NCBI GenBank assembly: GCA_902363555.1
Contig: CABJAM010000002.1
Coordinates: 62,001 to 126,000, forward strand
Source: Lachnospiraceae bacterium
GTDB lineage: Bacteria; Bacillota; Clostridia; Lachnospirales; Lachnospiraceae
DNA length: 64,000 bases
Direction: 5' to 3'
Below are positions 51,032 to 59,149 of the stretch, in pieces. The notes beneath the pieces were generated by a model. It saw only the letters and a list, made by a program, of their open reading frames with translations. It did not search any database and was not told the origin of the DNA. Numbering within the stretch: the first letter of the stretch is position 1; the number at the start of each line of letters is the position of its first letter. A program made the position numbers and the translations under genes.

Positions 51032-51116
51032 GCCTTCACCTCTTGCTCTTTTTTCGTATATACGCTCCGCCCCCGCCAGCTGAAACGGGAACGACATTAC
51101 AATACATGTGTACACC

Positions 51117-51162
51117 ATATATTGTATATGCTCATTATATACAATATATACATCTCTGTCAA
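51117..51162 (-). promoter_or_regulatory. GntR operon promoter overlapped by a perfect operator
   Basis: On the minus strand consensus TTGACA (51162-51157), 17 nt, TATAAT (51139-51134). The perfect 12-bp inverted repeat ATATATTGTATA (51117-51128) / TATACAATATAT (51138-51149) covers the -10 and spacer, an ideal place for repression by the GntR protein of this operon. Confidence 0.88.
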
Positions 51163-51186
51163 TAGTCCTCGGAATATTTTTTATTT

Positions 51187-51221
51187 GGCTCGTTGCTTCG
51201 CGCACCCGATTACGCTTCGCA
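51187..51221. repeat. 83-bp repeat family, partial copy at locus C
   Basis: GGCTCGTTGCTTCGCGCA plus a degenerate hairpin part (CCCGATTACGCTTCGC). Truncated unit, again directly behind a terminator on the minus strand. Confidence 0.7.
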
Positions 51222-51222
51222 C

Positions 51223-51270
51223 AAAAGCAGGGAAGCTGCCGGGGGATTTTTCCTGCCGACAGCTTCCCTG
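51223..51270 (-). terminator. intrinsic terminator of glutamine-type ABC operon
   Basis: CAGGGAAGCTGTCGG pairs with CCGGCAGCTTCCCTG with one G-T pair; a CTTTT tract follows on the minus strand, then repeat locus C. Confidence 0.8.
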
Positions 51271-51295
51271 TTTGATAATATTTTTTTGTATTTGT

Positions 51296-52045
51296 TTAAC
51301 GCGCAGTTGACACCTTAACTCTTGCCAGAAACTGCTGCGTCCGCTCCATTTTAGGGTGATTAAAAATTTCATCCGGTGTGCCGGCCTCCACAATAACGCC
51401 GCTGTCGAGGAAGATCACCTTATCGGCAATCTCTGACACAAAACCCATTTCATGGGAAACGATGATCATCGTATGCCCCAGCTCCCGCGCCTTTCGAATC
51501 ACATCCAGCACCTCGCCGATCATCTCCGGGTCCAGCGCGCTTGTGGGCTCGTCCAGTAAGATCACATCGGGATGCAGCGCCAGAGCCCTTGCGATGCCGA
51601 CCCTCTGCTTCTGGCCGCCGGAAAGCTGTCGCGGATAATAATCCTGGTGGTCCGCCAGCCCTACCTGCTGCAAAAAGTCCATGGCAATGGTCTTAGCCTC
51701 ACTGCGGCTCTTTTTCTGGACCATCATCAGCCCTTCCATGACATTTTCCAAAGCAGTTTTATAGCGAAACAGATTAAACTGCTGAAATACCATGGCGCTG
51801 TGACTGCGCAGCCAGGCAATATCCTCTTTTTTAGCATTTTTCACATCAATCTGCCGGTCTTTAAAAAGAATGCTTCCCGCATCCGGAGCCTCCAGGAAAT
51901 TCATGCAGCGCAGCAGTGTGGACTTTCCGCCGCCGGACGGCCCGATCACAGCCAGCACCTGCCCCTCATCCATGTCAAAGCTGACATTTTTAAGCACCGG
52001 TATTTGATTAAAGCTTTTCTGTAAGCTGTCTACTTTGATAATCAT
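51296..52045 (-). CDS. glnQ: polar amino acid ABC transporter ATP-binding protein (GlnQ-like)
   Basis: 249 residues. Walker A GPSGGGKST, LSGGQKQRVGIARAL signature, LLDEPTSALDPE and the H-loop in VSHEMGF are typical of the polar amino acid (GlnQ/HisP) group. AGGAG precedes the ATG, which overlaps the end of the fused binding-protein/permease gene by 38 nt, so the two are translated together. The transported amino acid is not determined. Confidence 0.93.
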   Translation of the reverse strand: MIIKVDSLQKSFNQIPVLKNVSFDMDEGQVLAVIGPSGGGKSTLLRCMNFLEAPDAGSILFKDRQIDVKNAKKEDIAWLRSHSAMVFQQFNLFRYKTALENVMEGLMMVQKKSRSEAKTIAMDFLQQVGLADHQDYYPRQLSGGQKQRVGIARALALHPDVILLDEPTSALDPEMIGEVLDVIRKARELGHTMIIVSHEMGFVSEIADKVIFLDSGVIVEAGTPDEIFNHPKMERTQQFLARVKVSTAR

Positions 52046-53657
52046 GTTTTATAATCTCCTGTTCATCGGCTTTTAGCTTTTTCTCCAGACGTCGCAGCGC
52101 CCAGGAAATAATGATGGTCAACGCCCAATAAATCAGCGCCACGGACAAATAGTTTTCAAAATAACGGTAATTGGGCGCCGCCATGATCTTAGCCGCGGCC
52201 GTAATATCGATCACCGCACAGGAAAACGCCAGGGAGGTTCCCTTTATAAGGCCTACCAGGGAATTTCCCAGTGCCGGCAATGCAATAACAAGCGCTTCCG
52301 GCAGCGTAATACGCCAGAAGGTCTGCATGGGCGTCATTCCCATGGACAATGCGGCCTCCTGCTCACCCTTATCCACAGCCTCCAGACCGGCACGGATACT
52401 TTCCGAGCTGTAAGCGGCCTCATTGAGCGCAAACGCAAAAATGGCAAACAGCACCGATGGTATACCGCTTGTACTGTAGGAGGTTCCCCAATAATAATTT
52501 ATGTACCGCAGTATCAGGGGAATACCGTAAAAAGACAGATAAAGCTGCACCAGCATAGGCGTTCCCCGCATAAATGACACATAAAAGGCGGCTAACTGAG
52601 ACAGCACCGGAATCTTTTTATGCTTGATCATGGCAATGACAAAGCCCAAAATAAAGCTTCCGATGGCAGCGATCACCGTGATCAGCAGCGTCGTCGGCAA
52701 ATACGCCAGAATCCTCGGAATCTGCGTAAATACAAGCTTAACATCAAACGGATTGCCAAGCCCATCGGCTTCATCCACACTTGTGTCTATGGGCGTAATA
52801 TTCGCAACATAATCCCGGCCAAGATACTGTTTTGATATTTCCCCCAACGTACCATTATCGATAAGTGTCAGAAGCGCCCGGTCGAAATCGTCGCGGATCT
52901 GTTCCCCTTCCCTCGTCTTTGGAAAGATGAAATAGCCTTCCGGATTCATCACCTCATTGGTTTCCTCATCCGACAACGCGATCACATCCAGGTCCAGATC
53001 GTATTCGTCAATCAGAGCATTGAGCACGATTTCCTCATTGAGCATAAAATCCACAGTTCCATCCTGTATTTCCTGATAAGTTTTCAAATAATCCTGCTCC
53101 GAATAGAAAAAATCTATGGGAGCGTCCGGATGATCCTTATTATATTTCTCCATAAAGGACTGGAGAAATGTTCCCACGGGATTGACCGGCGTGCGCTTTC
53201 CGGCCAGACTATCCAGATTTACTATATCTGTACGCCCATGCTTAACGCCGATCACTGCGTGATTATACAGATAGTATTGCTTACCAAATGTATACTTTTC
53301 TTCCCGCTCCGTGTTTTTGGAGATATTATTGGCACCCACCTGGTAGCGGCCGGAATCAATCCCCGCAAATATGCTCTGAAATTCGGTGACTTCAAAGTCA
53401 ATTTCATACTCCGGCAGCAGCTCATCAATCGCTTTCACCACCGCGATATCATACCCGGTCAGCTGATTATTTTCATCATAATACGTGTAGGGCACCGTAC
53501 TTCCATCGGTTCCTACGAGAAGATGCCTGACCTGTATGGCGCCGTCATTTCCTCCATCCTCACCGCTCCCATCACCTGATGTACTCTGCGCAGCACAGCC
53601 GGTTAATAAAAGGCTTAGCAGGATAAAAAAGGCGGCCAGTCTCCATTTCTTTTTCAT
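52008..53657 (-). CDS. fused substrate-binding lipoprotein and permease of amino acid ABC transporter
   Basis: 549 residues in two parts. A lipoprotein signal with Cys21 in LTGCAAQ opens a family 3 solute-binding domain (YDIAVVKAIDELLPEYEIDF, residues about 45-290). From about 320 a His/Glu/Gln-type permease follows with five membrane segments and the EAA loop GEQEAALSMGMTPMQTFWRITLPEA. Fusion of binding domain and permease is known in Firmicute glutamine transporters. It works with the GlnQ-like ATPase encoded next. Confidence 0.93.
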   Translation of the reverse strand: MKKKWRLAAFFILLSLLLTGCAAQSTSGDGSGEDGGNDGAIQVRHLLVGTDGSTVPYTYYDENNQLTGYDIAVVKAIDELLPEYEIDFEVTEFQSIFAGIDSGRYQVGANNISKNTEREEKYTFGKQYYLYNHAVIGVKHGRTDIVNLDSLAGKRTPVNPVGTFLQSFMEKYNKDHPDAPIDFFYSEQDYLKTYQEIQDGTVDFMLNEEIVLNALIDEYDLDLDVIALSDEETNEVMNPEGYFIFPKTREGEQIRDDFDRALLTLIDNGTLGEISKQYLGRDYVANITPIDTSVDEADGLGNPFDVKLVFTQIPRILAYLPTTLLITVIAAIGSFILGFVIAMIKHKKIPVLSQLAAFYVSFMRGTPMLVQLYLSFYGIPLILRYINYYWGTSYSTSGIPSVLFAIFAFALNEAAYSSESIRAGLEAVDKGEQEAALSMGMTPMQTFWRITLPEALVIALPALGNSLVGLIKGTSLAFSCAVIDITAAAKIMAAPNYRYFENYLSVALIYWALTIIISWALRRLEKKLKADEQEIIKHDYQSRQLTEKL

Positions 53658-53690
53658 CTCTTATCTCCTTGTCTGTAACATTCTGATACT

Positions 53691-53720
53691 ATAATAATGC
53701 CATTTGTAGCTTGCTGTAAA
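53691..53720 (-). promoter_or_regulatory. promoter of glutamine-type ABC operon
   Basis: On the minus strand TTTACA, 18 nt, TATTAT, about 35 nt upstream of the ATG at 53657. The rest of the gap to 53953 is AT-rich with no gene. Confidence 0.5.
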
Positions 53721-53953
53721 GTACGCACTTTGAGGGAGTTTAGTATATTTAGGGATGTTAGTATGTATTTGGCCGTAATATAAACATGAGCCTACCGGTC
53801 CATGTTAGTTTTTCAATACAAAATCTTTCGACAAATATCTTACGAATAGTTTACTTGCAATTTACTCCTTCGTGATAGATAAAATCAGTGGTTCGCATAT
53901 AATTAAGGAGTAAAGGTTAATACCCATCATACAAAGAAACAGTAGGAAAACAT

Positions 53954-54271
53954 ATGAGCCTGGCATACTATTTTAGAAGTTGTGTATTTTATATACTATT
54001 GTTTTTTTACGCTTCCAAAGCATTAACATATAAAAAAGGAATTATCGCCTGGAGAATCGGTTGCATTCTCATTGTGTTTGATTTGATTCTTATGTTTTTT
54101 ATATCAGAACCCTGGGAAAATAGAACTTATACATTATTATTATCAATATTTATTCTTATTGTCATGCCACTTTTATCGCAAAAAACTACATGCGTCTTTT
54201 GTGGACGTCGAACATATTGGCATACGCTCTATTCCAATAAGTGTCCACACTGCGGTAAAAAAATATTATGA
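53954..54271 (+). CDS. small membrane protein with C-terminal zinc ribbon
   Basis: 105 residues, family not recognised. Two or three hydrophobic segments fill residues 5-75, then a compact zinc ribbon with CVFC and CPHC pairs 19 residues apart. The layout resembles small membrane-anchored zinc-ribbon proteins of unknown role. The gene is AT-richer than its neighbours, as is the following HAD gene, so this 1.3-kb stretch may have been acquired together. A weak AGGA site precedes the ATG. Confidence 0.65.
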   Translation: MSLAYYFRSCVFYILLFFYASKALTYKKGIIAWRIGCILIVFDLILMFFISEPWENRTYTLLLSIFILIVMPLLSQKTTCVFCGRRTYWHTLYSNKCPHCGKKIL

Positions 54272-54279
54272 TTATGATG

Positions 54280-54960
54280 TTATGGTAATATTAAAAGTAT
54301 CTCAGAAAGATTTCCACATGTCCAGTCAGCTTCAGAATCGCTTTTTGTATGCACTAAAATTGTCTTTATCCCCGAATTCTTTGCTCCAAGTATATCAGCA
54401 ATTGGATTATCCCCAATCATATAACAACATTCAGGAAAATTCGCTACACTCATTGCATATTGAAACAATTCGATTCTCGGCTTTTCATATCCAATATTAG
54501 ATGAGATAATATAGTCGGTAAAATAGATCGACAAACCAAGATCATATATGATATGAGGCAATTCCGGAAAATTATTCGATAAGATATAATTCGCATATCC
54601 CTTTTCAATGCAACTCGATAACACAGCATTTGTTTCCTCATATAACGTATAATTTTGATAATCTAAAATTCGTTTTCTAAAGCAATTATTTATATCTTGA
54701 TGAAAGGATTTTGGAATCTTATGCTGTTTAAAAAATTCTACATTATACTGAAATAATCGTTCCCACCATTTTAAATTTGTTTTTTGAATATAGGAAATAT
54801 TTGGTGAATACCATGTACAAGCCTTACGCAGGAAACATCGAATCTCATCCTCGGATATATCATATCCAAATTCTTTAATTATAGAATTTAACGCATCCAA
54901 AAACGATTCATTTGGATGAATTAGTGTACCATCAAAATCCCAAAACAATGCTTTTTCCAT
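54280..54960 (-). CDS. HAD-superfamily hydrolase
   Basis: 226 residues. Motif I FWDFDGTLIH at the N-terminus holds the nucleophile and acid Asp, motif II is ILSNNFPELP, the Lys is in NIGYEKPRIE, and motif IV is YMIGDNPIADILGAKNSG. A helical cap of about 80 residues follows motif I, as in the phosphoglycolate phosphatase-like subgroup. Substrate unknown. Start 54960 follows AAGGGAG. Convergent with the zinc-ribbon gene, 8 bp apart; AT-rich composition. Confidence 0.88.
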   Translation of the reverse strand: MEKALFWDFDGTLIHPNESFLDALNSIIKEFGYDISEDEIRCFLRKACTWYSPNISYIQKTNLKWWERLFQYNVEFFKQHKIPKSFHQDINNCFRKRILDYQNYTLYEETNAVLSSCIEKGYANYILSNNFPELPHIIYDLGLSIYFTDYIISSNIGYEKPRIELFQYAMSVANFPECCYMIGDNPIADILGAKNSGIKTILVHTKSDSEADWTCGNLSEILLILP

Positions 54961-55066
54961 AATAGCTCCCTTTTTATACACCTCAAGCCGAAAGCAAGTG
55001 CCCTAATTAATATGGGCATCGTTGATGGTGATGTTTCTTTTCAAATTTATTCCCTACATCTTCTTG

Positions 55067-55168
55067 ATTTCAATCTACACCGCCATCGCTGACGGCGACG
55101 AGGCACAAAAGCAGCCGGAGACACAAAAGCAGCCAGTTTCAATCCACACCGCCATCTCTGACGGTGAC
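55067..55168 (-). CRISPR. two-repeat, one-spacer CRISPR remnant
   Basis: Two 33-bp repeats (55136-55168 and 55067-55099) differ at four positions and enclose a 36-nt spacer. Read on the minus strand the repeat ends in GTGGATTGAAAC, the common 3' tag of type I-C and many other repeats, and contains a short stem (CACCGTC..GGCGGTG). The distal copy is the degenerate one, as usual for the end of an array. The spacer itself contains ACAAAAGCAGCC twice, which is unusual. Only cas6 is nearby, no other cas genes. Confidence 0.6.
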
Positions 55169-55279
55169 TCAAATATATACAAACAATCCATCTCCTACAC
55201 GCATTACCATAGACATATCATACAACTTTCTCGCACACATATCAACAAATATATCATTTAAATTAACTCCTACGTCCAT
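55169..55279 (-). CDS. possible 36-residue peptide or CRISPR leader
   Basis: ATG at 55279 has GGAGG about 10 nt upstream and opens 36 codons (MDVGVNLNDIFVDMCARKL start), ending exactly where the first CRISPR repeat begins. No family recognised. The same AT-rich, nearly C-free strand is also what a CRISPR leader would look like, and that reading is at least as likely. Confidence 0.25.
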   Translation of the reverse strand: MDVGVNLNDIFVDMCARKLYDMSMVMRVGDGLFVYI

Positions 55280-55427
55280 ATCACACCTTCCTCCAAGTGC
55301 AAATCCCCTAGTATTTTCCTGTCAACTTCCCACTCGCACCCTCTCAACCCTTAATTTCCACCTTCCTGCCCGAAACAGCATTCCTCATCTGCATTCCAAC
55401 ATTCCAACGTTCCGCCCTTCCTGCCGC

Positions 55428-56336
55428 CTACCTGTCATAGAACACATCATAATGTCCGAACCCAATCGTAGTATTCTTCCCCACATGAACATATTTCCCA
55501 GCCTCTAGTAGCCAAACAAACCGGTCCAGACGGCCTTCGTACATCACCCACCCAATCCTGGACGGCAATTCCAGGCGGTTTTCCTTCTGATTCATCGAGT
55601 AGCGGACAAAATCTACATTCTGCCAGGATTCCTTCACTATTTTGACATTCTCAGCCTCTTTTAGCAGTTCATCCTTATCCCAGGACGGTAATGCATTTCC
55701 GTAAATCTGTGCGATCAGCTCCAGCCGCCCCATGATAAACCGAATCAGCATGGAAAAGGGCAGACTTTCAAATAACACCTTGCCCGACACGATTCTCACA
55801 GGTGCATCAAAAGCGACCATAGCGGCCATGGCGTTTCTCGATTTAATATTCAAGGCGTGTGCCGCTGCATTGCGCATCCATGTTTTACCGCAGGCAAAAA
55901 TAAGCGTATCCGTATCCGCCTCCACGATCCGCTCCAGTGAAAAGGTCATTCGCCCAGCCCCCCAGCCCATTTGCTCCATGGACTGCAAGGCATCCAAATA
56001 AATCCCCGGCTGCTGTGCCCCACGCCCAAGCAGCGTCAGCTCAAAGGCGAAATTATCCCCTTTTTGCCACACCGTTTTCCCCTGAGTGATCACATGGATG
56101 ACAAATGGATTTACAGCGCCGCCCTCACCGCCGGTACTGGCGAAACTTTTTACATAGGAGCAGTCAAAACGCTTTTCGCATTTAAAACATTTTAAATATT
56201 GCCGGTCACATACAAAGCGCCGGAAACAATGCCCTAAAATGCCCCGCACAGTTGAGCCGGGATAGGGCGGAAGCTCTCCAGACTCCCGGGCTGAGAAAAC
56301 AGCCCGAAATCTCAATATATCAAAATATTCAAACAT
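55428..56336 (-). CDS. cas6: Cas6-type pre-crRNA endoribonuclease, orphan
   Basis: 302 residues. LPPYPGSTVRGILGHCFR near residue 22, a four-Cys cluster (Cys43, Cys50, Cys53, Cys59) and the C-terminal glycine-rich VGKNTTIGFGHYDVFYD match the Cas6 RAMP family with the DUF2276/Cas6 C-terminal fold. It would cut repeat RNA to make crRNAs. No Cas1, Cas2 or effector genes are in the window. AGAGG precedes the ATG, 12 bp after the stop of the oligopeptide transporter ATPase gene, so it looks co-transcribed with that operon. Confidence 0.85.
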   Translation of the reverse strand: MFEYFDILRFRAVFSARESGELPPYPGSTVRGILGHCFRRFVCDRQYLKCFKCEKRFDCSYVKSFASTGGEGGAVNPFVIHVITQGKTVWQKGDNFAFELTLLGRGAQQPGIYLDALQSMEQMGWGAGRMTFSLERIVEADTDTLIFACGKTWMRNAAAHALNIKSRNAMAAMVAFDAPVRIVSGKVLFESLPFSMLIRFIMGRLELIAQIYGNALPSWDKDELLKEAENVKIVKESWQNVDFVRYSMNQKENRLELPSRIGWVMYEGRLDRFVWLLEAGKYVHVGKNTTIGFGHYDVFYDR

Positions 56337-56348
56337 AGGATTACCTCT

Positions 56349-58232
56349 TTAGGTTGCGATATTCCAGCATTTTACAAAATGTTCCCTGCCATCTTCCTGT
56401 GTCATATTCCGGCACGGCGCCGATGACTCTCGGCATTTATCCAGACGGACAGCACAACGGGAATAAAACGGACAGCCCTGCACCACAGTTCCTTCGGCCA
56501 TATCAAAATCATCATCAATACCAGCCACCTGCAGCGCTTCTCCTGGGCAGTCGCCCCCCGGCGCTTCTCCCGGGCGGCCGCTCATCGGCACGTCTGCGCC
56601 TTCCATAGCGCTTTCGCGCGCTTCGCCGGCATCACCGCCAGCTTCGCTACACTCGCCGCAGGCTTCACCTGCGCCATCACGATTTTTCCCATCCGACACC
56701 ACGGACTCAAACAGCAGCCGCGTATACGGATGCATCGGCCGGGCGTAAATCTCGTCCACGTCAGCCATTTCCACAATCTCGCCCAGGTAAATCACGGCTA
56801 CCCTGTGGCATATATGCCGGACGATATTTAAATCGTGGGAAATAAATAAAATCGTCAAATTCCGTTTTTTATGGATATCCAGCAGCAGATCCAATATCTG
56901 CGACTGCACCGTCACATCCAGCGCCGACACCGGCTCATCGGCCACAAGCAGACCGGAATTCATCAAAAGTGCTGTACCAATACTAATCCGCTGACGCTGG
57001 CCGCCGGATAATTCATCAGCGTAGCGTTCGTAGTAGGATTCATCCAGGCCAACGTCGCCAAGCATTTCCAAAACCCGACGGCGGCGCTCCTGCTTATCCC
57101 GGACGCCACAGACGCGCAAAGGCTCTGACAAGATCCAGCCGATTTTCCGGGCCGGATTCAAAGATCCAAAGGGATCTTGAAATACCATCTGCGGGTGCAC
57201 ATCCTCCGCGATGCTCATTTCCCCCTCATAATCCCCGTTCAGACCGATAATCGTTTTGGCCAGCGTGGATTTACCGCAGCCGCTCTCCCCGACGATTCCC
57301 ATGATCTCGCCCTCAAAAACACTCAGACTCAGATCTTTAACAACCTGTCTGCGGCTTTTATTTTTGAAAAATCCCCGGCTCTTCTCCTGATAAAACACAT
57401 CCAGGTGGGAAAGCTTCAAAATTTCCCGGCTGCCGGTTCGTTTTGACGCATTATGGGGAATGGAAGCCACCAGCGTCCGGGTATAATCGTGCTGCGGGTG
57501 CTCCAGCACATCCTTCACCCGGCCCCGCTCCACAATGACCCCTTTATACATAACGATAACGCTGCTGCATATTTCCTTGATCACATTTAAGTCATGTGAA
57601 ATAAATAAAATAGAAACGCCCTTTTCCTCATGGAGACGTTTTAACAGCTTTAAGATCTGATCCTGGACAATGACATCCAGCGCCGTTGTTGGCTCGTCGG
57701 CAATGAGCAGCTTCGGTGAACAGATCATCGCCTGAGCGATCATCACGCGCTGGCGCATACCTCCGGAAAGTTCGTGGGGATACTTATCGCACAGCTTTTC
57801 GGGCTCCCGCAGCCCAACATCTTTCAGGGCGGAAATGACCCGGGCCCGGATGTCCTCCTTACCAAGATCCGTGTGGAGCTGCAGACTTTCCCCGACCTGG
57901 CGGCCGATTTTCATCACCGGATTTAAGGAAGTCATGGGCTCCTGGAAAATCATGGACATCTCATTTCCCTGGAGCTCACTGCGCGCGTCTCTGGAAAGGT
58001 CGAGTATTTCCCGGCCATCCAGGCGGATATGGCCGCCCATGATCTGCGCATCCGAAGAAAGCAGCCCCATGGCCGCCAGAGCTGTCATGGATTTCCCGGA
58101 GCCGGACTCGCCCACAACGCCGAGAATCTCCCCGGCGCCTATGCTAAAAGAAATATCATCCACGACCTTATTTATCTGTCCATTTTCCGGAAATCCAATG
58201 GTTAAATGGTCCACCTCAAATAATGCTCCCAT
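56349..58232 (-). CDS. fused oligopeptide ABC transporter ATPase (OppD-OppF in one chain)
   Basis: 627 residues with two ABC domains. First: Walker A GESGSGKS, LSGGMRQRVMIAQA, LLIADEPTTALD. Second (from about 275): GESGCGKS, LSGGQRQRISIGTAL, LLVADEPVSALD. The C-terminal oligopeptide region has the Cys cluster CPFYSRCAVRLDKC. Between the second ABC domain and that tail is a Gly/Glu/Ala-rich stretch (about residues 520-590) made of imperfect GEA units, a likely expansion. Follows oppC by 89 bp and precedes cas6 by 12 bp. Confidence 0.93.
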   Translation of the reverse strand: MGALFEVDHLTIGFPENGQINKVVDDISFSIGAGEILGVVGESGSGKSMTALAAMGLLSSDAQIMGGHIRLDGREILDLSRDARSELQGNEMSMIFQEPMTSLNPVMKIGRQVGESLQLHTDLGKEDIRARVISALKDVGLREPEKLCDKYPHELSGGMRQRVMIAQAMICSPKLLIADEPTTALDVIVQDQILKLLKRLHEEKGVSILFISHDLNVIKEICSSVIVMYKGVIVERGRVKDVLEHPQHDYTRTLVASIPHNASKRTGSREILKLSHLDVFYQEKSRGFFKNKSRRQVVKDLSLSVFEGEIMGIVGESGCGKSTLAKTIIGLNGDYEGEMSIAEDVHPQMVFQDPFGSLNPARKIGWILSEPLRVCGVRDKQERRRRVLEMLGDVGLDESYYERYADELSGGQRQRISIGTALLMNSGLLVADEPVSALDVTVQSQILDLLLDIHKKRNLTILFISHDLNIVRHICHRVAVIYLGEIVEMADVDEIYARPMHPYTRLLFESVVSDGKNRDGAGEACGECSEAGGDAGEARESAMEGADVPMSGRPGEAPGGDCPGEALQVAGIDDDFDMAEGTVVQGCPFYSRCAVRLDKCRESSAPCRNMTQEDGREHFVKCWNIAT

Positions 58233-58321
58233 TTTTTCCTCCTATATATCCACGTTGTGAATGCGGCCATATGCCCGCAAAATTCACATTTTCGTACGAT
58301 CACTACTGCGCAAAAACCGCC

Positions 58322-59134
58322 TTAATGCTTCTGCGCCCGCAGCCCTTCACTGATCATGCTAAATCCGAGAATGATCAAAATAATCGTCACGCCCGGAAAT
58401 ATGGCGTACCAGGGCGCATTAAACAGGTAGGACTGCGCCTCGGAAAGCATACGGCCCAGACTGGCCTGTGGCGGCTGCACGCCAAGCCCCAGATAGCTCA
58501 TACTGGCCTCGGCCAGCACTGCGTTGTTAAAACCGATGGCCGCAGCCGTGAGCATACTCACCACCGTATTTGGCAGAATATGCGCAAACATGATCCTCAG
58601 CGGTCCAATCCCCATGACCTTAGCGCTTTTGACAAAATCCAGCTCCTTGTACCGGATCATTTCACTGCGCACGATCCGGGCAAAGCTGGGAATAAACAAA
58701 ATGCCCAGGGCCATGATCACATTGACCGTACCAGGCCCCAGAAAGCTGATAAATATAAGCGCCAGTAAAATGCTTGGAAATGACAGGAGCATATCGTTGA
58801 TACGCATAATGATCTCGTCCAGCCAGCCGCCGAAGTAGCCGGTAAACGCGCCCACAACCGTTCCAATCACAGCGCCCATGAGCACCGTACAAATCGCCAC
58901 AAAAAAGGTCATGCCGCTGCCGCTCATCACCCGGCTTAAAATATCCCGGCCAAAATTATCCGTACCCATGAGATGGGTCAGACACGGCGCCAGATTCACA
59001 GCCGAGGAATCCATCTGAGTGGACGAATAGGGCGTCCAGAACTGGCCCACCAGCGCCATGAGCAGAAAAAATCCGGTGAGGCACAGGCCAATGATCAAAT
59101 TGTAATTTCTCTTTTTCTTTATCGAAATGTCCAT
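58322..59134 (-). CDS. oligopeptide ABC transporter permease, OppC-like
   Basis: 270 residues, six membrane segments, preceded by a short basic tail. The binding-protein-dependent transport signature is KSAKVMGIGPLRIMFAHILPNT. HLMGTDNFGRDILSRVMSG near the start is typical of OppC/DppC. GGCGGAGG precedes the ATG. It lies 15 bp after oppB. Confidence 0.93.
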   Translation of the reverse strand: MDISIKKKRNYNLIIGLCLTGFFLLMALVGQFWTPYSSTQMDSSAVNLAPCLTHLMGTDNFGRDILSRVMSGSGMTFFVAICTVLMGAVIGTVVGAFTGYFGGWLDEIIMRINDMLLSFPSILLALIFISFLGPGTVNVIMALGILFIPSFARIVRSEMIRYKELDFVKSAKVMGIGPLRIMFAHILPNTVVSMLTAAAIGFNNAVLAEASMSYLGLGVQPPQASLGRMLSEAQSYLFNAPWYAIFPGVTIILIILGFSMISEGLRAQKH

Positions 59135-59149
59135 AAGTATGCCTCCGCC

